A stretch of DNA of 64,000 bases, taken from NCBI RefSeq assembly GCF_013782625.1, contig NZ_CP056199.1, positions 1,692,588-1,756,587 of the forward strand, in the 5' to 3' direction. Positions 45,616 to 54,306 of the stretch are shown piece after piece. Position numbers and translations under genes: made by a program. Under the pieces are notes generated by a model. That model did not search any database and was not told the DNA's origin. It saw only the letters and a list, made by a program, of their open reading frames with translations. This DNA comes from Enterobacter sp. RHBSTW-00994 (GTDB lineage: Bacteria; Pseudomonadota; Gammaproteobacteria; Enterobacterales; Enterobacteriaceae). Positions within the stretch are counted from its first letter, which is position 1; every line of letters begins with the position of its first letter.

Positions 45616-45649
45616 TATCCCGCTCGCCCGAGCGGGATATTATTTTTTC
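45616..45649 (+). terminator. Rho-independent terminator of efeUOB
   Basis: TATCCCGCTCG (45616-45626) and CGAGCGGGATA (45629-45639) form an 11-bp stem followed by TTATTTTTTC. Confidence 0.9.
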
Positions 45650-45663
45650 GTATGACTATCCCA

Positions 45664-45689
45664 CTGTTATATTTCTGTAATATCCCTGT
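45664..45689 (+). promoter_or_regulatory. Tandem Pho box upstream of phoH
   Basis: CTGT occurs at 45664, 45675 and 45686, exactly 11 bp apart, and the units (CTGTTATATTT, CTGTAATATCC, CTGTAAGAG) match the PhoB repeat CTGTCAT-A/T-rich spacer. E. coli phoH is PhoB-controlled. Confidence 0.78.
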
Positions 45690-45831
45690 AAGAGACTGAT
45701 TACGCTGTAGGGACAGTCTGTAAGTTGCATCAAGGTAAAATAAATGTTGCATTTATGATAATCCTTGGTGTACTTAATATAAGACAGCGGTAGTTCCCGG
45801 CAGTGATACTGAATCACTATGGAGATCGCGA

Positions 45832-46896
45832 ATGGTTGCGTCCTGTACTGGACAAGGTAAACACAACAACCGCAGCACCCGGCGCGGAGGCTCAGACTCC
45901 GGCAGCGATTTCTTCACCACAAAATTCTCCCCTCCCACAAAACATCATCATTCTACCGACGTGCAAAATGGTGCGCGTAGCCGTTCTGTATCGTCATCCG
46001 GAAAAACAAGCAATGGCTTACAAGGAAGCCAACCCTCAGATGTTCGTGCGCATAATCGTGCCGTGACAGGCGCGTGTGATGAATACCAACAACTCAAGGT
46101 GCTATCCATGGGAAGACAGAAAGCAGTGATCAAAGCTCGTCGTGAAGCAAAACGTGTGCTGAGACGGGATTCACGCAGCCATAAACAGCGTGAAGAAGAA
46201 TCGGTCACCTCGCTTGTGCAGATGAGTGGCGTAGAAGCAATTGGCATGGCGCGGGACAGCCGTGATAATTCACCAATTGTGGCGCGCAATGACGCTCAGG
46301 CGCACTACCTGAATGCTATCGAGAGTAAACAGCTGATCTTTGCAACCGGCGAAGCCGGATGCGGGAAAACCTGGATTAGTGCAGCCAAAGCGGCGGAGGC
46401 TCTGATCCATAAGGACGTGGACAGGATTATTGTCACTCGTCCGGTACTGCAAGCTGATGAAGATCTCGGCTTCTTGCCCGGAGACATATCGGAGAAGTTT
46501 GCCCCGTATTTCAGACCGGTTTACGACGTACTGGTGAAACGACTGGGTGCTTCTTTTATGCAGTACTGCCTGCGACCAGAGATTGGCAAGGTGGAAATCG
46601 CGCCGTTCGCCTATATGCGCGGACGTACATTTGAAAATGCGGTCGTTATTCTTGACGAGGCTCAGAACGTGACCGCTGCGCAAATGAAGATGTTTTTAAC
46701 GCGCCTCGGGGAAAACGTGACGGTTATCGTTAATGGCGATATTACTCAATGCGACCTGCCGTCCGGTGTGAAATCTGGACTGAGCGATGCAATGTCACGT
46801 TTTGTTGAAGACGATATGGTGGGTGTGGTGCGTTTCACTAAAGATGACTGCGTCCGTTCGGCGCTGTGCCAACGCACGCTGAATGCGTACTACTGA
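45832..46896 (+). CDS. phoH: PhoH, phosphate-starvation-induced ATP-binding protein
   Basis: A 354-residue P-loop protein: Walker A GEAGCGKTW and Walker B VVILDEAQN define the PhoH/RNase-helicase-like ATPase core; ITQCDLP is the family sensor region. The first 92 residues are Ser/Thr/His-rich and probably disordered. ATG 45832 has GGAG eight bases upstream and gives the length I recall for E. coli PhoH; an internal ATG at 46108 (AAGG upstream) would give a 262-residue core starting MGRQKAVIKARREAKR. Both starts may be used. Pho boxes precede it. Confidence 0.93.
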   Translation: MVASCTGQGKHNNRSTRRGGSDSGSDFFTTKFSPPTKHHHSTDVQNGARSRSVSSSGKTSNGLQGSQPSDVRAHNRAVTGACDEYQQLKVLSMGRQKAVIKARREAKRVLRRDSRSHKQREEESVTSLVQMSGVEAIGMARDSRDNSPIVARNDAQAHYLNAIESKQLIFATGEAGCGKTWISAAKAAEALIHKDVDRIIVTRPVLQADEDLGFLPGDISEKFAPYFRPVYDVLVKRLGASFMQYCLRPEIGKVEIAPFAYMRGRTFENAVVILDEAQNVTAAQMKMFLTRLGENVTVIVNGDITQCDLPSGVKSGLSDAMSRFVEDDMVGVVRFTKDDCVRSALCQRTLNAYY

Positions 46897-46913
46897 GTAT
46901 GCTGTTGTGTTCA

Positions 46914-46942
46914 AGGCCCGGGAAACCGGGCTTTGTTTTTTT
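46914..46942 (+). terminator. Rho-independent terminator of phoH
   Basis: GCCCGG (46916-46921), loop GAAA and CCGGGC (46926-46931), then TTTGTTTTTTTG, 20 bp after the phoH stop. Confidence 0.85.
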
Positions 46943-46993
46943 GTACCAGGGAAGGGAGCTAAGATTGCCCGTATCTTCACGGTGTGAATTCCT

Positions 46994-47598
46994 GCAGGTG
47001 TGCAACATGCGAAAAAAAAAGCCCGTACTTGCGTACGAGCTCTTTCTCAAAGATGGCGGTGAGGGGGGGATTGACTCGCTTCGCTCGCCCTTCGGGCAGC
47101 CTGTCCGCTGCGCTCCCAGTCTGTCCAACTGGCTGCGCCAGTTGTCGAACCCCGTTCGGGGCTTCTCATCCCCCCGCAGGTGTGCAACATGCGAAAAAAA
47201 AGCCCGTACTTGCGTACGAGCTCTTTCTCAAAGATGGCGGTGAGGGGGGGATTGACTCGCTTCGCTCGCCCTTCGGGCAGCCTGTCCGCTGCGCTCCCAG
47301 TCTGTCCAACTGGCTGCGCCAGTTGTCGAACCCCGGTCGGGGCTTCTCATCCCCCCGCAGGTGTGCAACATGCGAAAAAAAAAAGCCCGTACTTGCGTAC
47401 GAGCTCTTTCTCAAATATGGCGGTGAGGGGGGGATTGACTCGCTTCGCTCGCCCTTCGGGCAGCCTGTTCGCTGCGCTCTCAGTCTGTCCAACTGGCTGC
47501 GCCAGTTGTCGAACCCCGTTCGGGGCTTCTCATCCCCCCGCAGGTGTGCAACATGCGAAAAAAAAGCCCGTACTTGCGTACGAGCTCTTTCTCAAATA
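46994..47598 (-). repeat. Array of three and a third tandem 181-183 bp repeats downstream of tRNA-Ser copy 1 (rtT-like)
   Basis: Units begin at 46994, 47176, 47357 and 47540, so periods are 182, 181 and 183 bp. On the tRNA strand, each full unit starts with the last 19 nt of the tRNA gene, then a terminator hairpin AGCTCGTAC-GCAA-GTACGGGCT with a run of 8-10 T, then GC-rich small hairpins. This is the organisation of the E. coli tyrT repeats and rtT RNA. The last partial unit is the true 3' flank of the tRNA. Length differences come only from the T/A run (9, 8, 10, 8). Confidence 0.88.
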
Positions 47599-47686
47599 TG
47601 GCGGTGAGGGGGGGATTCGAACCCCCGATACGTTGCCGTATACACACTTTCCAGGCGTGCTCCTTCAGCCACTCGGACACCTCACC
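47599..47686 (-). tRNA. serX: tRNA-Ser (anticodon GGA), copy 1
   Basis: An 88-nt class II tRNA on the reverse strand: GGTGAGGTGTCCGAGTGGCT at the 5' end, anticodon loop CTGGAAA (anticodon GGA, reads UCC/UCU), long variable arm TACGGCAACGTA, T-loop GTTCGAATC, acceptor CCTCACC and encoded GCCA end. The position after phoH suits serX. An identical copy lies at 51072-51159. Confidence 0.97.
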
Positions 47687-47728
47687 ATATTGTTTGCTGC
47701 CTGACCACTTGGGGGGCAACGGGGCGCT

Positions 47729-47757
47729 ACTATAGGGAGTTGCGCTAAAACGGTCAA
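47729..47757 (-). promoter_or_regulatory. Sigma-70 promoter of tRNA-Ser copy 1
   Basis: On the reverse strand TTGACC (47752-47757) and TATAGT (47729-47734) are 17 bp apart, followed by a GC-rich discriminator GCGCCCCG typical of stringently controlled stable-RNA promoters. Confidence 0.85.
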
Positions 47758-47832
47758 GCAGATTTTACGCTTTAGTGCTTGTTCGGTTAAGCAATAATCA
47801 GCTCCACGGTTTTTATGCCATGGAGCTGTGCA

Positions 47833-48510
47833 TTACCGCTGTGAATCGAGCACTTCGCTATTCTTAACGACCTCTTGCGCTTTAGCATAACTTTCGATCA
47901 GCAACTGGTATGCCGGGAAAATGTGGGTGTAGACATCGGCCCATTCTGCCGCATCTTCACGGTTCCATGTCCGCTGGATCTCGGAGGCAACCGCCGCGGT
48001 ATCCATTGGAACCACACCCGCCTGAACAACCCGTGCCAGCGTGATCTCCTGCGCCATCTTGCTGTACGTTCCGGATGCATCAATAACCGCAAACACCTTA
48101 TACCCGTCAGCAACCGCGCTGATTGACGGAAACGCCATGCAAACGCTGGTGATTGTCCCGGCAATGATCAACGTGTTGCGTCCGGTGGCTTTTACGGCCG
48201 CGACAAATTCCGGGTTATCCCATGCGTTGATCTCGCCTTTCCGTGCCACATATTGTGCATGCGGGGCGTTGGCGTGGATCTCCGGGATTAAAGGACCGTT
48301 TGGACCCTGTGGAACGGATGCGGTAGTAATTACCGGGATCCCGGCAAGGGTCGCCATTTTAGCCAGTGCCGCCGCACGGGCGCGTAGCTCCGGCATTGGC
48401 ATATCCCCGACGGTCTGGAACAGTCCGCTTTGATGATCGATCAACAACATGACCGCGTCGTTCGCGTCAATGACCGGACGCATTCCGTTAAAATTCGCAG
48501 GTGTAGACAT
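47833..48510 (-). CDS. Isochorismatase-family hydrolase (YcaC-like)
   Basis: A 225-residue cysteine hydrolase: catalytic Asp in LLIDHQSGLF, and Cys in IIAGTITSVCMAFPSISA, as in YcaC-type proteins; the Lys of the triad may be in ARKGEINAWDN. Substrate unknown. It is 20 bp downstream of the pirin gene and likely in operon with it; both face a divergent LysR. The whole cassette lies between two tRNA-Ser/repeat arrays. Confidence 0.88.
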   Translation of the reverse strand: MSTPANFNGMRPVIDANDAVMLLIDHQSGLFQTVGDMPMPELRARAAALAKMATLAGIPVITTASVPQGPNGPLIPEIHANAPHAQYVARKGEINAWDNPEFVAAVKATGRNTLIIAGTITSVCMAFPSISAVADGYKVFAVIDASGTYSKMAQEITLARVVQAGVVPMDTAAVASEIQRTWNREDAAEWADVYTHIFPAYQLLIESYAKAQEVVKNSEVLDSQR

Positions 48511-48530
48511 TTTCTTCTCCTTTATTACGC

Positions 48531-49391
48531 TCAGATCTGGCCGAAGCGGCCGGAGTTGAAATCACGAATGGCTTCCGTGATTTCGGTTTTACTGTTCATC
48601 ACAAACGGGCCGTAGCCCACAATCGGTTCGTTCAGAGGGGCGCCAGCCATCAGCAGCACTTTGGCATCACTGCTCGCTTCCAGGTGCAGTTTGCTGCCTT
48701 CCTGGCTGAGAACCACAAGCTGCGCTTCACCCGCCTGGGTTGTACCGTTTACCGTGATGTTGCCTTCAAGGACTACCAGCGCGGTACTCCAGCCTTCGGG
48801 CTGAGTCAGTGCGAGATGGCTTCCCTGACGGAGGGTAATATCCCAGACATTTAGCGGCGAGAAAGTGTGCGCCGGGCCGGTAATATCACCATAATGGCCA
48901 GCAATTACCCGCAGCGATCCACGTTCTTCTGACAGCGTCACCACCGGGATTTCATGCCTGGTAATGCTCTGATAACCCGGCTTCGCCATCTTGTCCTTCG
49001 CGGGCAGGTTGACCCAAAGCTGCATCATTTTGAGCTCGCCACCTTTCTGCGAGAATGCACTGGAGTGGAACTCTTCATGCAGAATGCCAGCACCTGCAGT
49101 CATCCACTGCACATCACCGGGGCCAATTACGCCGCCTTTGCCAGTGGAGTCGCGATGCTCCACTTCACCGGAATAGACGATGGTGACCGTTTCAAAACCA
49201 CGATGCGGGTGTTCGCCCACGCCGCGCTTTTCTCCGTCAGCCGGGAATGTGTACGGGCCAGCGTAATCCAGTAGCAGGAACGGGCTGAGGGGTTCGCCGT
49301 GAGTCTGATAAGAAAACATCGACCTGACGGGGAAGCCGTCACCCACCCAGTGCTGGCGAGGCGCGGTATAGACACCTGTAACGTTTTTCAT
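48531..49391 (-). CDS. Pirin-family protein
   Basis: A 286-residue pirin of the bicupin fold. N-terminal metal-binding pattern: GVGEHPHRGFETVTIVYSGEVEHRDS and GILHEEFHS supply the His, His, His and Glu ligands. E. coli YhhW has quercetinase activity; the same is possible here. Operon with the isochorismatase-like gene, divergent from the LysR gene at 49502. Confidence 0.9.
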   Translation of the reverse strand: MKNVTGVYTAPRQHWVGDGFPVRSMFSYQTHGEPLSPFLLLDYAGPYTFPADGEKRGVGEHPHRGFETVTIVYSGEVEHRDSTGKGGVIGPGDVQWMTAGAGILHEEFHSSAFSQKGGELKMMQLWVNLPAKDKMAKPGYQSITRHEIPVVTLSEERGSLRVIAGHYGDITGPAHTFSPLNVWDITLRQGSHLALTQPEGWSTALVVLEGNITVNGTTQAGEAQLVVLSQEGSKLHLEASSDAKVLLMAGAPLNEPIVGYGPFVMNSKTEITEAIRDFNSGRFGQI

Positions 49392-49501
49392 GTTTTTCTC
49401 CTGGTAGTCTGTTGATATTGATTAGCTTATATTCAGAACTAATATCCCGGTAGGCAGTGAAAATGACATTCACTGTTCTTAAAATGGAACGATGAGGTTT
49501 T

Positions 49502-50407
49502 ATGCAGGATCTCAATGACTTCGTGTGGTTTGTGAAGGTGGTCGACTACGGTGGTTTCGCTGCGGCCGGAAGGGCGCTCGATCAGCCAAAATCAAAACTG
49601 AGCCGCAGGATTGCACAGCTTGAAGACCGACTTGGGGTGCGATTAATTCAGCGCACCACACGCCAGTTTACCGTTACCGAAGTGGGCCAGACTTTTTATC
49701 AACACTGTAAAGCAATGTTGGTGGAGGCTGAGGCGGCGGAAGAGGCGGTCGCGGCGTTACAGGCTGAGCCGCGCGGTATTGTCAGGATCACCTGTCCGGT
49801 GACGTTGCTGCATGTACACGTGGGCCCGATGCTGGCGCGCTTTATGGCGAAATACCCGGGAATTAATCTCCAGCTTGAAGCCACCAATCGCCGGGTGGAT
49901 CTGGTGGGCGAGGGGATCGATATCGCAATCCGCGTGCGTCCACGCCCGTTTGATGACAGCGACCTGGTTTTACGGGTGCTTGCCGACAGGGGACATTGTC
50001 TGGTGGCCGGGCCAGATTTAATTCAGCGTATGGGGAAACCGGTTATGCCCTCAGAGCTAAGCCGATGGCCGGGGTTGAGTATGGGGGAGGGGAGGCAAGT
50101 TCATAAATGGGATTTGACTGGCTCGCAAGGGGCAAAAGCGGAGATTCACTATGCCCCGCGTTTTATCACGACTGATATGCTGGCGTTACGGGAAGCTGCA
50201 ATGGCCGGTGTGGGTGTGGTGCAACTTCCCATTTTGATGGTGAAAGACCAGCTTGCGTCAGGTGAGCTGGTCCGGGTATTGGATGAATGGGAACCCCGCC
50301 GGGAAGTCATTCATGCGGTGTATCCGTCGAGGCGTGGGCTATTGCCATCCGTGAGGACACTGGTGGATTTTCTGACGGAAGAGTATGCGCGGATGGTGGA
50401 GGAGTAA
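49502..50407 (+). CDS. LysR-family transcriptional regulator
   Basis: A 301-residue LysR-type regulator (HTH FVKVVDYGGFAAAGRALDQPKSKLSRRIAQLEDRLG; effector domain with HVHVGPMLARFMAKYPGINLQLE), of the subgroup often found next to pirin genes. RBS region GATGAGG before the ATG. Divergent from the pirin/isochorismatase unit, which it most likely controls. Confidence 0.9.
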   Translation: MQDLNDFVWFVKVVDYGGFAAAGRALDQPKSKLSRRIAQLEDRLGVRLIQRTTRQFTVTEVGQTFYQHCKAMLVEAEAAEEAVAALQAEPRGIVRITCPVTLLHVHVGPMLARFMAKYPGINLQLEATNRRVDLVGEGIDIAIRVRPRPFDDSDLVLRVLADRGHCLVAGPDLIQRMGKPVMPSELSRWPGLSMGEGRQVHKWDLTGSQGAKAEIHYAPRFITTDMLALREAAMAGVGVVQLPILMVKDQLASGELVRVLDEWEPRREVIHAVYPSRRGLLPSVRTLVDFLTEEYARMVEE

Positions 50408-50650
50408 TTTTAATCCCTTGAGATATTGATCAACAAAAACAATAACCTGAAGCTATTTGAGTTGTTTCAGAAGAGTTGAGGGCTTACAGCGACGTTGCCT
50501 CCGCCCGTCCCCGATAAGCCGTAAGGAATAACCGGGTCGCCAGGGGGCGGTGAGCCACCCTGGCACGTTCACGAGTAATGTGGTGACAGAGTGGCAAGGA
50601 ACATAAAGTGAACGGAATGACCACCTCAGCCGTATGTTCCCCTTCACTCC
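50408..50650. other. Non-coding region with a structured GC-rich element before repeat array 2
   Basis: About 50480-50640 carries a GC-rich segment with clear hairpins, for example GCCAGGG...CCCTGGC (50539-50564). Its reverse strand lies directly downstream of the second tRNA/repeat array. It contains an open frame of 70 codons on that strand, but I do not think it is a gene. No family is recognised. Confidence 0.45.
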
Positions 50651-51071
50651 GCAGGTGTGCAACATGCGAAAAAAAAGCCCGTACCTGCGTACGAGCTCTT
50701 TCTCAAATATGGCGGTGAGGGGGGGATTGACTCGCTTCGCTCGCCCTTCGGGCAGCCTGTTCGCTGCGCTCTCAGTCTGTCCAACTGTCTGCGCCAGTTG
50801 TCGAACCCCGGTCGGGGCTTCTCATCCCCCCGCAGGTGTGCAACATGCGAAAAAAAAGCCCGTACCTGCGTACGAGCTCTTTCTCAAATATGGCGGTGAG
50901 GGGGGGATTGACTCGCTTCGCTCGCCCTTCAGGCAGCCTGTCCGCTGCGCTCTCAGTCTGTCCAACTGTCTGCGCCAGTTGTCGAACCCCGGTCGGGGCT
51001 TCTCATCCCCCCGCATGTGTGCAACATGCGAAAAAAAAGCCCGTACTTGCGTACGAGCTCTTTCTCAAATA
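50651..51071 (-). repeat. Array of two and a third tandem 181-bp repeats downstream of tRNA-Ser copy 2 (rtT-like)
   Basis: Units begin at 50651, 50832 and 51013 (periods 181 and 181). Each has the same parts as array 1: the 19-nt tRNA 3' end, a terminator with loop GCAG or GCAA, and hairpin-rich linker. The linker variants (TGTTCGCTGCGCTCTCAG) match the third unit of array 1 better than its first two, so units have been exchanged between arrays. Confidence 0.88.
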
Positions 51072-51159
51072 TGGCGGTGAGGGGGGGATTCGAACCCCCG
51101 ATACGTTGCCGTATACACACTTTCCAGGCGTGCTCCTTCAGCCACTCGGACACCTCACC
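51072..51159 (-). tRNA. serX: tRNA-Ser (anticodon GGA), copy 2
   Basis: Same 88 nt as copy 1 at 47599-47686, including the encoded CCA end. It lies directly before ghrA, the position of serX in E. coli, so this is probably the ancestral copy and the other the duplicate (inference). Confidence 0.97.
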
Positions 51160-51193
51160 ATATTGTCATCCCGTTGTTGCCGGGACGGGCGCT

Positions 51194-51222
51194 AATGTAA
51201 GGAAAACCCGAACTCCCGTCAA
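51194..51222 (-). promoter_or_regulatory. Promoter of tRNA-Ser copy 2
   Basis: On the reverse strand TTGACG (51217-51222) and TACATT (51194-51199) are 17 bp apart with discriminator GCGCCCGT. It differs from the promoter of copy 1, so the duplication did not include the upstream DNA. Confidence 0.75.
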
Positions 51223-51391
51223 TCAACTTTTTCAGTTAATTAGCGCGTTTAAACAAACTTCAAACAAGATGTTTTTTTAATGTGCTGAAAGCGGTTTTTT
51301 TATCAACAACGCGGGCTGAAGATAAATTTGTTATGCTGGCAATCCAGTTGAAAATGAAAATAAAACAGCGCAATGAAAGGCAGGAATGACT

Positions 51392-52330
51392 ATGGATATT
51401 ATCTTTTATCACCCCACTTTTGATACGGCTTACTGGATTAAGGCACTTTCGACGGCGTTGCCTGGCGCACGTGTTCGCGAGTGGAAGCAGGGGGATAACG
51501 AACATGCGGATTACGCGCTGGTCTGGCATCCTCCGGTTGACATGCTACAAGGCCGGGAGCTGAAGGCCGTTTTTGCGCTGGGGGCGGGCGTTGACTCCAT
51601 TCTGAGTAAGCTCAAGGCTCATCCTGAAATGTTGCCTGAGCGTATTCCGCTTTTCCGCCTGGAAGATACCGGCATGGGCCAACAAATGCAGGAATATGCG
51701 GTCAGCCAGGTGCTGCACTGGTTCCGTCGTTTCGATGATTATCAGGCATTAAAACAGCAATCACACTGGGAGCCATTGCCAGATTACCATCGTGAAGATT
51801 TCACCATCGGTATTCTGGGGGCTGGCGTTCTGGGGTCAAAAGTGGCTCAGGCGCTGGCTCCATGGGGATTCCCGTTACGGTGCTGGAGCCGCAGCCGCAA
51901 AGCCTATCCTGGCGTGCAAAGCTTTGCCGGAACAGAGGAACTGCCTGCGTTCCTGAACGGCACGCGTGTGCTGATTAATCTTTTGCCCAATACAGCGGAA
52001 ACCGTCGGGATCATTAATGGTGCACTCCTGAACCAACTGGCCGATCAGAGCTATTTGATGAACCTCGCACGCGGTGTTCATGTGGTGGAACCCGATCTGC
52101 TAAGTGCGCTGGATAACGGCAAGCTCAAAGGGGCCATGCTGGATGTCTATAGCCGTGAGCCACTGCCTAAGGAAAGCCCTCTGTGGACTCATCCGCGTGT
52201 GGCAATGACGCCACATATTGCGGCTGTAACACGTCCGGCAGAAGCGGTTGCTTATATTGCGCATACCATCAGTGAGATGGAGCAAGGTAATGCTGTCACA
52301 GGGCACGTCGACAGACAGCGCGGTTACTAA
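51392..52330 (+). CDS. ghrA: Glyoxylate/hydroxypyruvate reductase A
   Basis: A 312-residue D-2-hydroxyacid dehydrogenase: Rossmann motif [30 protein letters not shown], and catalytic His in [12 protein letters not shown]. It reduces glyoxylate and hydroxypyruvate with NADPH. ATG 51392 is preferred over 51386 because AGGA then sits at the right distance, and the length equals E. coli GhrA. Terminator at 52334-52358. Confidence 0.95.
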   Translation: MDIIFYHPTFDTAYWIKALSTALPGARVREWKQGDNEHADYALVWHPPVDMLQGRELKAVFALGAGVDSILSKLKAHPEMLPERIPLFRLEDTGMGQQMQEYAVSQVLHWFRRFDDYQALKQQSHWEPLPDYHREDFTIGILGAGVLGSKVAQALAPWGFPLRCWSRSRKAYPGVQSFAGTEELPAFLNGTRVLINLLPNTAETVGIINGALLNQLADQSYLMNLARGVHVVEPDLLSALDNGKLKGAMLDVYSREPLPKESPLWTHPRVAMTPHIAAVTRPAEAVAYIAHTISEMEQGNAVTGHVDRQRGY

Positions 52331-52333
52331 GAG

Positions 52334-52358
52334 AAACCCGGCGTATGCCGGGTTTTTG
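52334..52358 (+). terminator. Rho-independent terminator of ghrA
   Basis: AAACCCGGC (52334-52342), loop GTAT, GCCGGGTTT (52347-52355) and further T. Confidence 0.88.
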
Positions 52359-52414
52359 CTAATATTCGCCACTGATAACTGCTATCCTTTGGAAAAACCG
52401 CAGAGGAGAGAGAG

Positions 52415-53152
52415 ATGTATCCCGTTGACCTGCATATGCACACCGTCGCCAGTACCCACGCGTATAGCACCCTTCATGATTACATCGCGCAAGCAAAGCT
52501 CAAAGGCATCAAGCTGTTTGCAATCACCGATCACGGTCCTGATATGGCAGATGCGCCGCACTACTGGCACTTTGTGAATATGCGTATCTGGCCACGTCTT
52601 GTCGATGGGGTTGGGATACTGCGTGGCATCGAAGCCAATATTAAAAATACGGACGGCGAAATCGACTGCACTGGCCCGATGCTGACCTCGCTTGACCTGA
52701 TTATTGCAGGATTTCATGAACCTGTTTTTGCACCGCAGGATAAAGAGACCAACACGAAGGCGATGATTGCCACTATTGCCAGCGGAACTGTGCACATTAT
52801 TAGTCATCCGGGAAATCCAAAATATCCCATCGATATTCAGGCGGTTGCGCAGGCTGCAGCAAAACATGATGTTGCGCTGGAGATCAATAACTCCTCGTTT
52901 GTTCATTCGCGTAAAGGCAGTGAAGCAAACTGTCGTGAAGTGGCTGCTGCGGTGCGTGATGCCGGGGGGCTGGTGGCGCTCGGTTCGGATTCTCATACAG
53001 CGTTCACATTGGGCGATTTTAGTGAATGCCTGAAAGTGCTCAATGACGTTGGGTTCCCGGAAGCGCGTATCCTCAACGTTACTCCGCGTCGCATGCTGGA
53101 TTTCCTGGAGTCTCGCGGCATGGCTCCGATTACTGAATTTGCTGAACTTTAA
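52415..53152 (+). CDS. ycdX: PHP-domain phosphatase YcdX
   Basis: A 245-residue PHP-family metal-dependent phosphatase. The trinuclear zinc ligands are visible in [29 protein letters not shown] and HIISHPGNP. In E. coli it is linked to swarming and is helped by the chaperone YcdY, encoded 20 bp downstream here. Confidence 0.95.
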   Translation: MYPVDLHMHTVASTHAYSTLHDYIAQAKLKGIKLFAITDHGPDMADAPHYWHFVNMRIWPRLVDGVGILRGIEANIKNTDGEIDCTGPMLTSLDLIIAGFHEPVFAPQDKETNTKAMIATIASGTVHIISHPGNPKYPIDIQAVAQAAAKHDVALEINNSSFVHSRKGSEANCREVAAAVRDAGGLVALGSDSHTAFTLGDFSECLKVLNDVGFPEARILNVTPRRMLDFLESRGMAPITEFAEL

Positions 53153-53172
53153 TTGTGTAATGGACTAAAAAA

Positions 53173-53724
53173 ATGAATGAGTTTTCCATCCTTTGCCGCA
53201 TCCTGGGCACGTTGTATTACCGTCAGCCGCAGGATCCGTTATTGGTTCCCCTGTTTACGTTGATTCGTGAAGGTAAGCTGGCGCAAAACTGGCCACTGGA
53301 ACAGGATGAGCTGCTGGAGCGTCTACAAAAGAGCTGCGATATGCAGCAGATTTCGACCGATTACAACGCGTTATTCGTGGGAGAGGATTGCCGTGTCGCG
53401 CCCTACCGTTCGGCCTGGCAGGAAGGGGCGACAGAAGCAGAGGTGCGGGCTTTTCTCTCTGAACGTGGAATGCCGCTTTCGGATGCCCCCGCCGATCATA
53501 TTGGTACGCTGCTGTTAGCCGCCTCCTGGATTGAAGATCAGGCTGGAGAAGGTGAGAGTGAAGCTATCGAAACGTTATTTGATGAGTATTTGCTGCCCTG
53601 GTGTGGCACGTTCCTCGGCAAAGTTGAAGCACACGCGACCTCACCGTTCTGGAAAACAATGGCGTCTCTCACTCGCGATGCGATTGCAGCAATGTGGGAT
53701 GACTTACAGGAAGAGAATGCATAG
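53173..53724 (+). CDS. ycdY: TorD-family chaperone YcdY
   Basis: A 183-residue all-helical TorD/DmsD-type chaperone (DYNALFVGEDCRVAPYRSAW carries the family's Y-x-x-LF-x-G-x-G-x-x-x-P-Y motif). In E. coli it increases YcdX activity, probably by helping zinc insertion. Operon with ycdX. Confidence 0.93.
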   Translation: MNEFSILCRILGTLYYRQPQDPLLVPLFTLIREGKLAQNWPLEQDELLERLQKSCDMQQISTDYNALFVGEDCRVAPYRSAWQEGATEAEVRAFLSERGMPLSDAPADHIGTLLLAASWIEDQAGEGESEAIETLFDEYLLPWCGTFLGKVEAHATSPFWKTMASLTRDAIAAMWDDLQEENA

Positions 53725-53823
53725 TGACGCATGTCACACAATTAATGCAACGATACATTTCAACTTGCACATAACGTGCTTCTGATCTCATTTATGTAGT
53801 GCGTATCTGCTAAGATGCGCGCT

Positions 53824-54306
53824 ATGAACATATTACTTTGTATTGCACTCACAACGGGCATTCTCTCCGGACTTTGGGGATGGGTGGCCGTTTCGCTTGG
53901 GCTATTGGGCTGGGCGGGATTTTTGGGCTGCACGGCGTACTTTGCCTGCCCGCAAGGCGGGGTCAAAGGGCTGTTTATCTCTGCGTGTACGATGATGAGT
54001 GGCGTCGTTTGGGCGGTCATCATTATGAAAGGAAGCGCATTGGCTCCGCATATTGAGATTCTGGGTTATGTCATGACGGGGATCGTGGCCTTTTTAATGT
54101 GTATCCAGGCGAAACATCTGCTGCTTTCGTTTGTGCCCGGAACCTTTATTGGTGCATGTGCAACGTTTGCCGGGCAGGGCAACTGGAAACTTGTCGTGCC
54201 ATCGCTGATGTTGGGTCTTGTCTTTGGCTACGCAATGAAGAACAGCGGCCTCTGGTTGGCGGCCCGGCGGGACAAGGCGCAAAATATCACCGCAGTGAGA
54301 GAATAA
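53824..54306 (+). CDS. ycdZ: Inner-membrane protein YcdZ (DUF1097)
   Basis: A 160-residue membrane protein with about five hydrophobic segments; GWVAVSLGLLGWAGFLGCTA and FVPGTFIGACATFAG match the DUF1097 family. Function unknown. ATG 53824 is used (as in E. coli, MNILL...), with an alternative ATG three codons earlier. Confidence 0.9.
   Translation: MNILLCIALTTGILSGLWGWVAVSLGLLGWAGFLGCTAYFACPQGGVKGLFISACTMMSGVVWAVIIMKGSALAPHIEILGYVMTGIVAFLMCIQAKHLLLSFVPGTFIGACATFAGQGNWKLVVPSLMLGLVFGYAMKNSGLWLAARRDKAQNITAVRE

Noticed and set aside
46866..47704. Overlapping open frames of 100-200 codons on both strands through the tRNA-linked repeats (also 50634-51195)
   Set aside because: They are repeats of the same non-coding unit read in frame, cross the terminators and tRNA ends, and have no RBS; proteins annotated from such units are common artefacts.
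50453..50665. A 70-codon reverse-strand frame next to repeat array 2
   Set aside because: It begins inside the repeat unit and covers a structured GC-rich element; there is no RBS and no recognised domain.
46994..51071. CRISPR-like periodic structure
   Set aside because: The period is 181-183 bp with nearly identical full units and no unique spacers; the units derive from the tRNA 3' end, so it is an rtT-like array.
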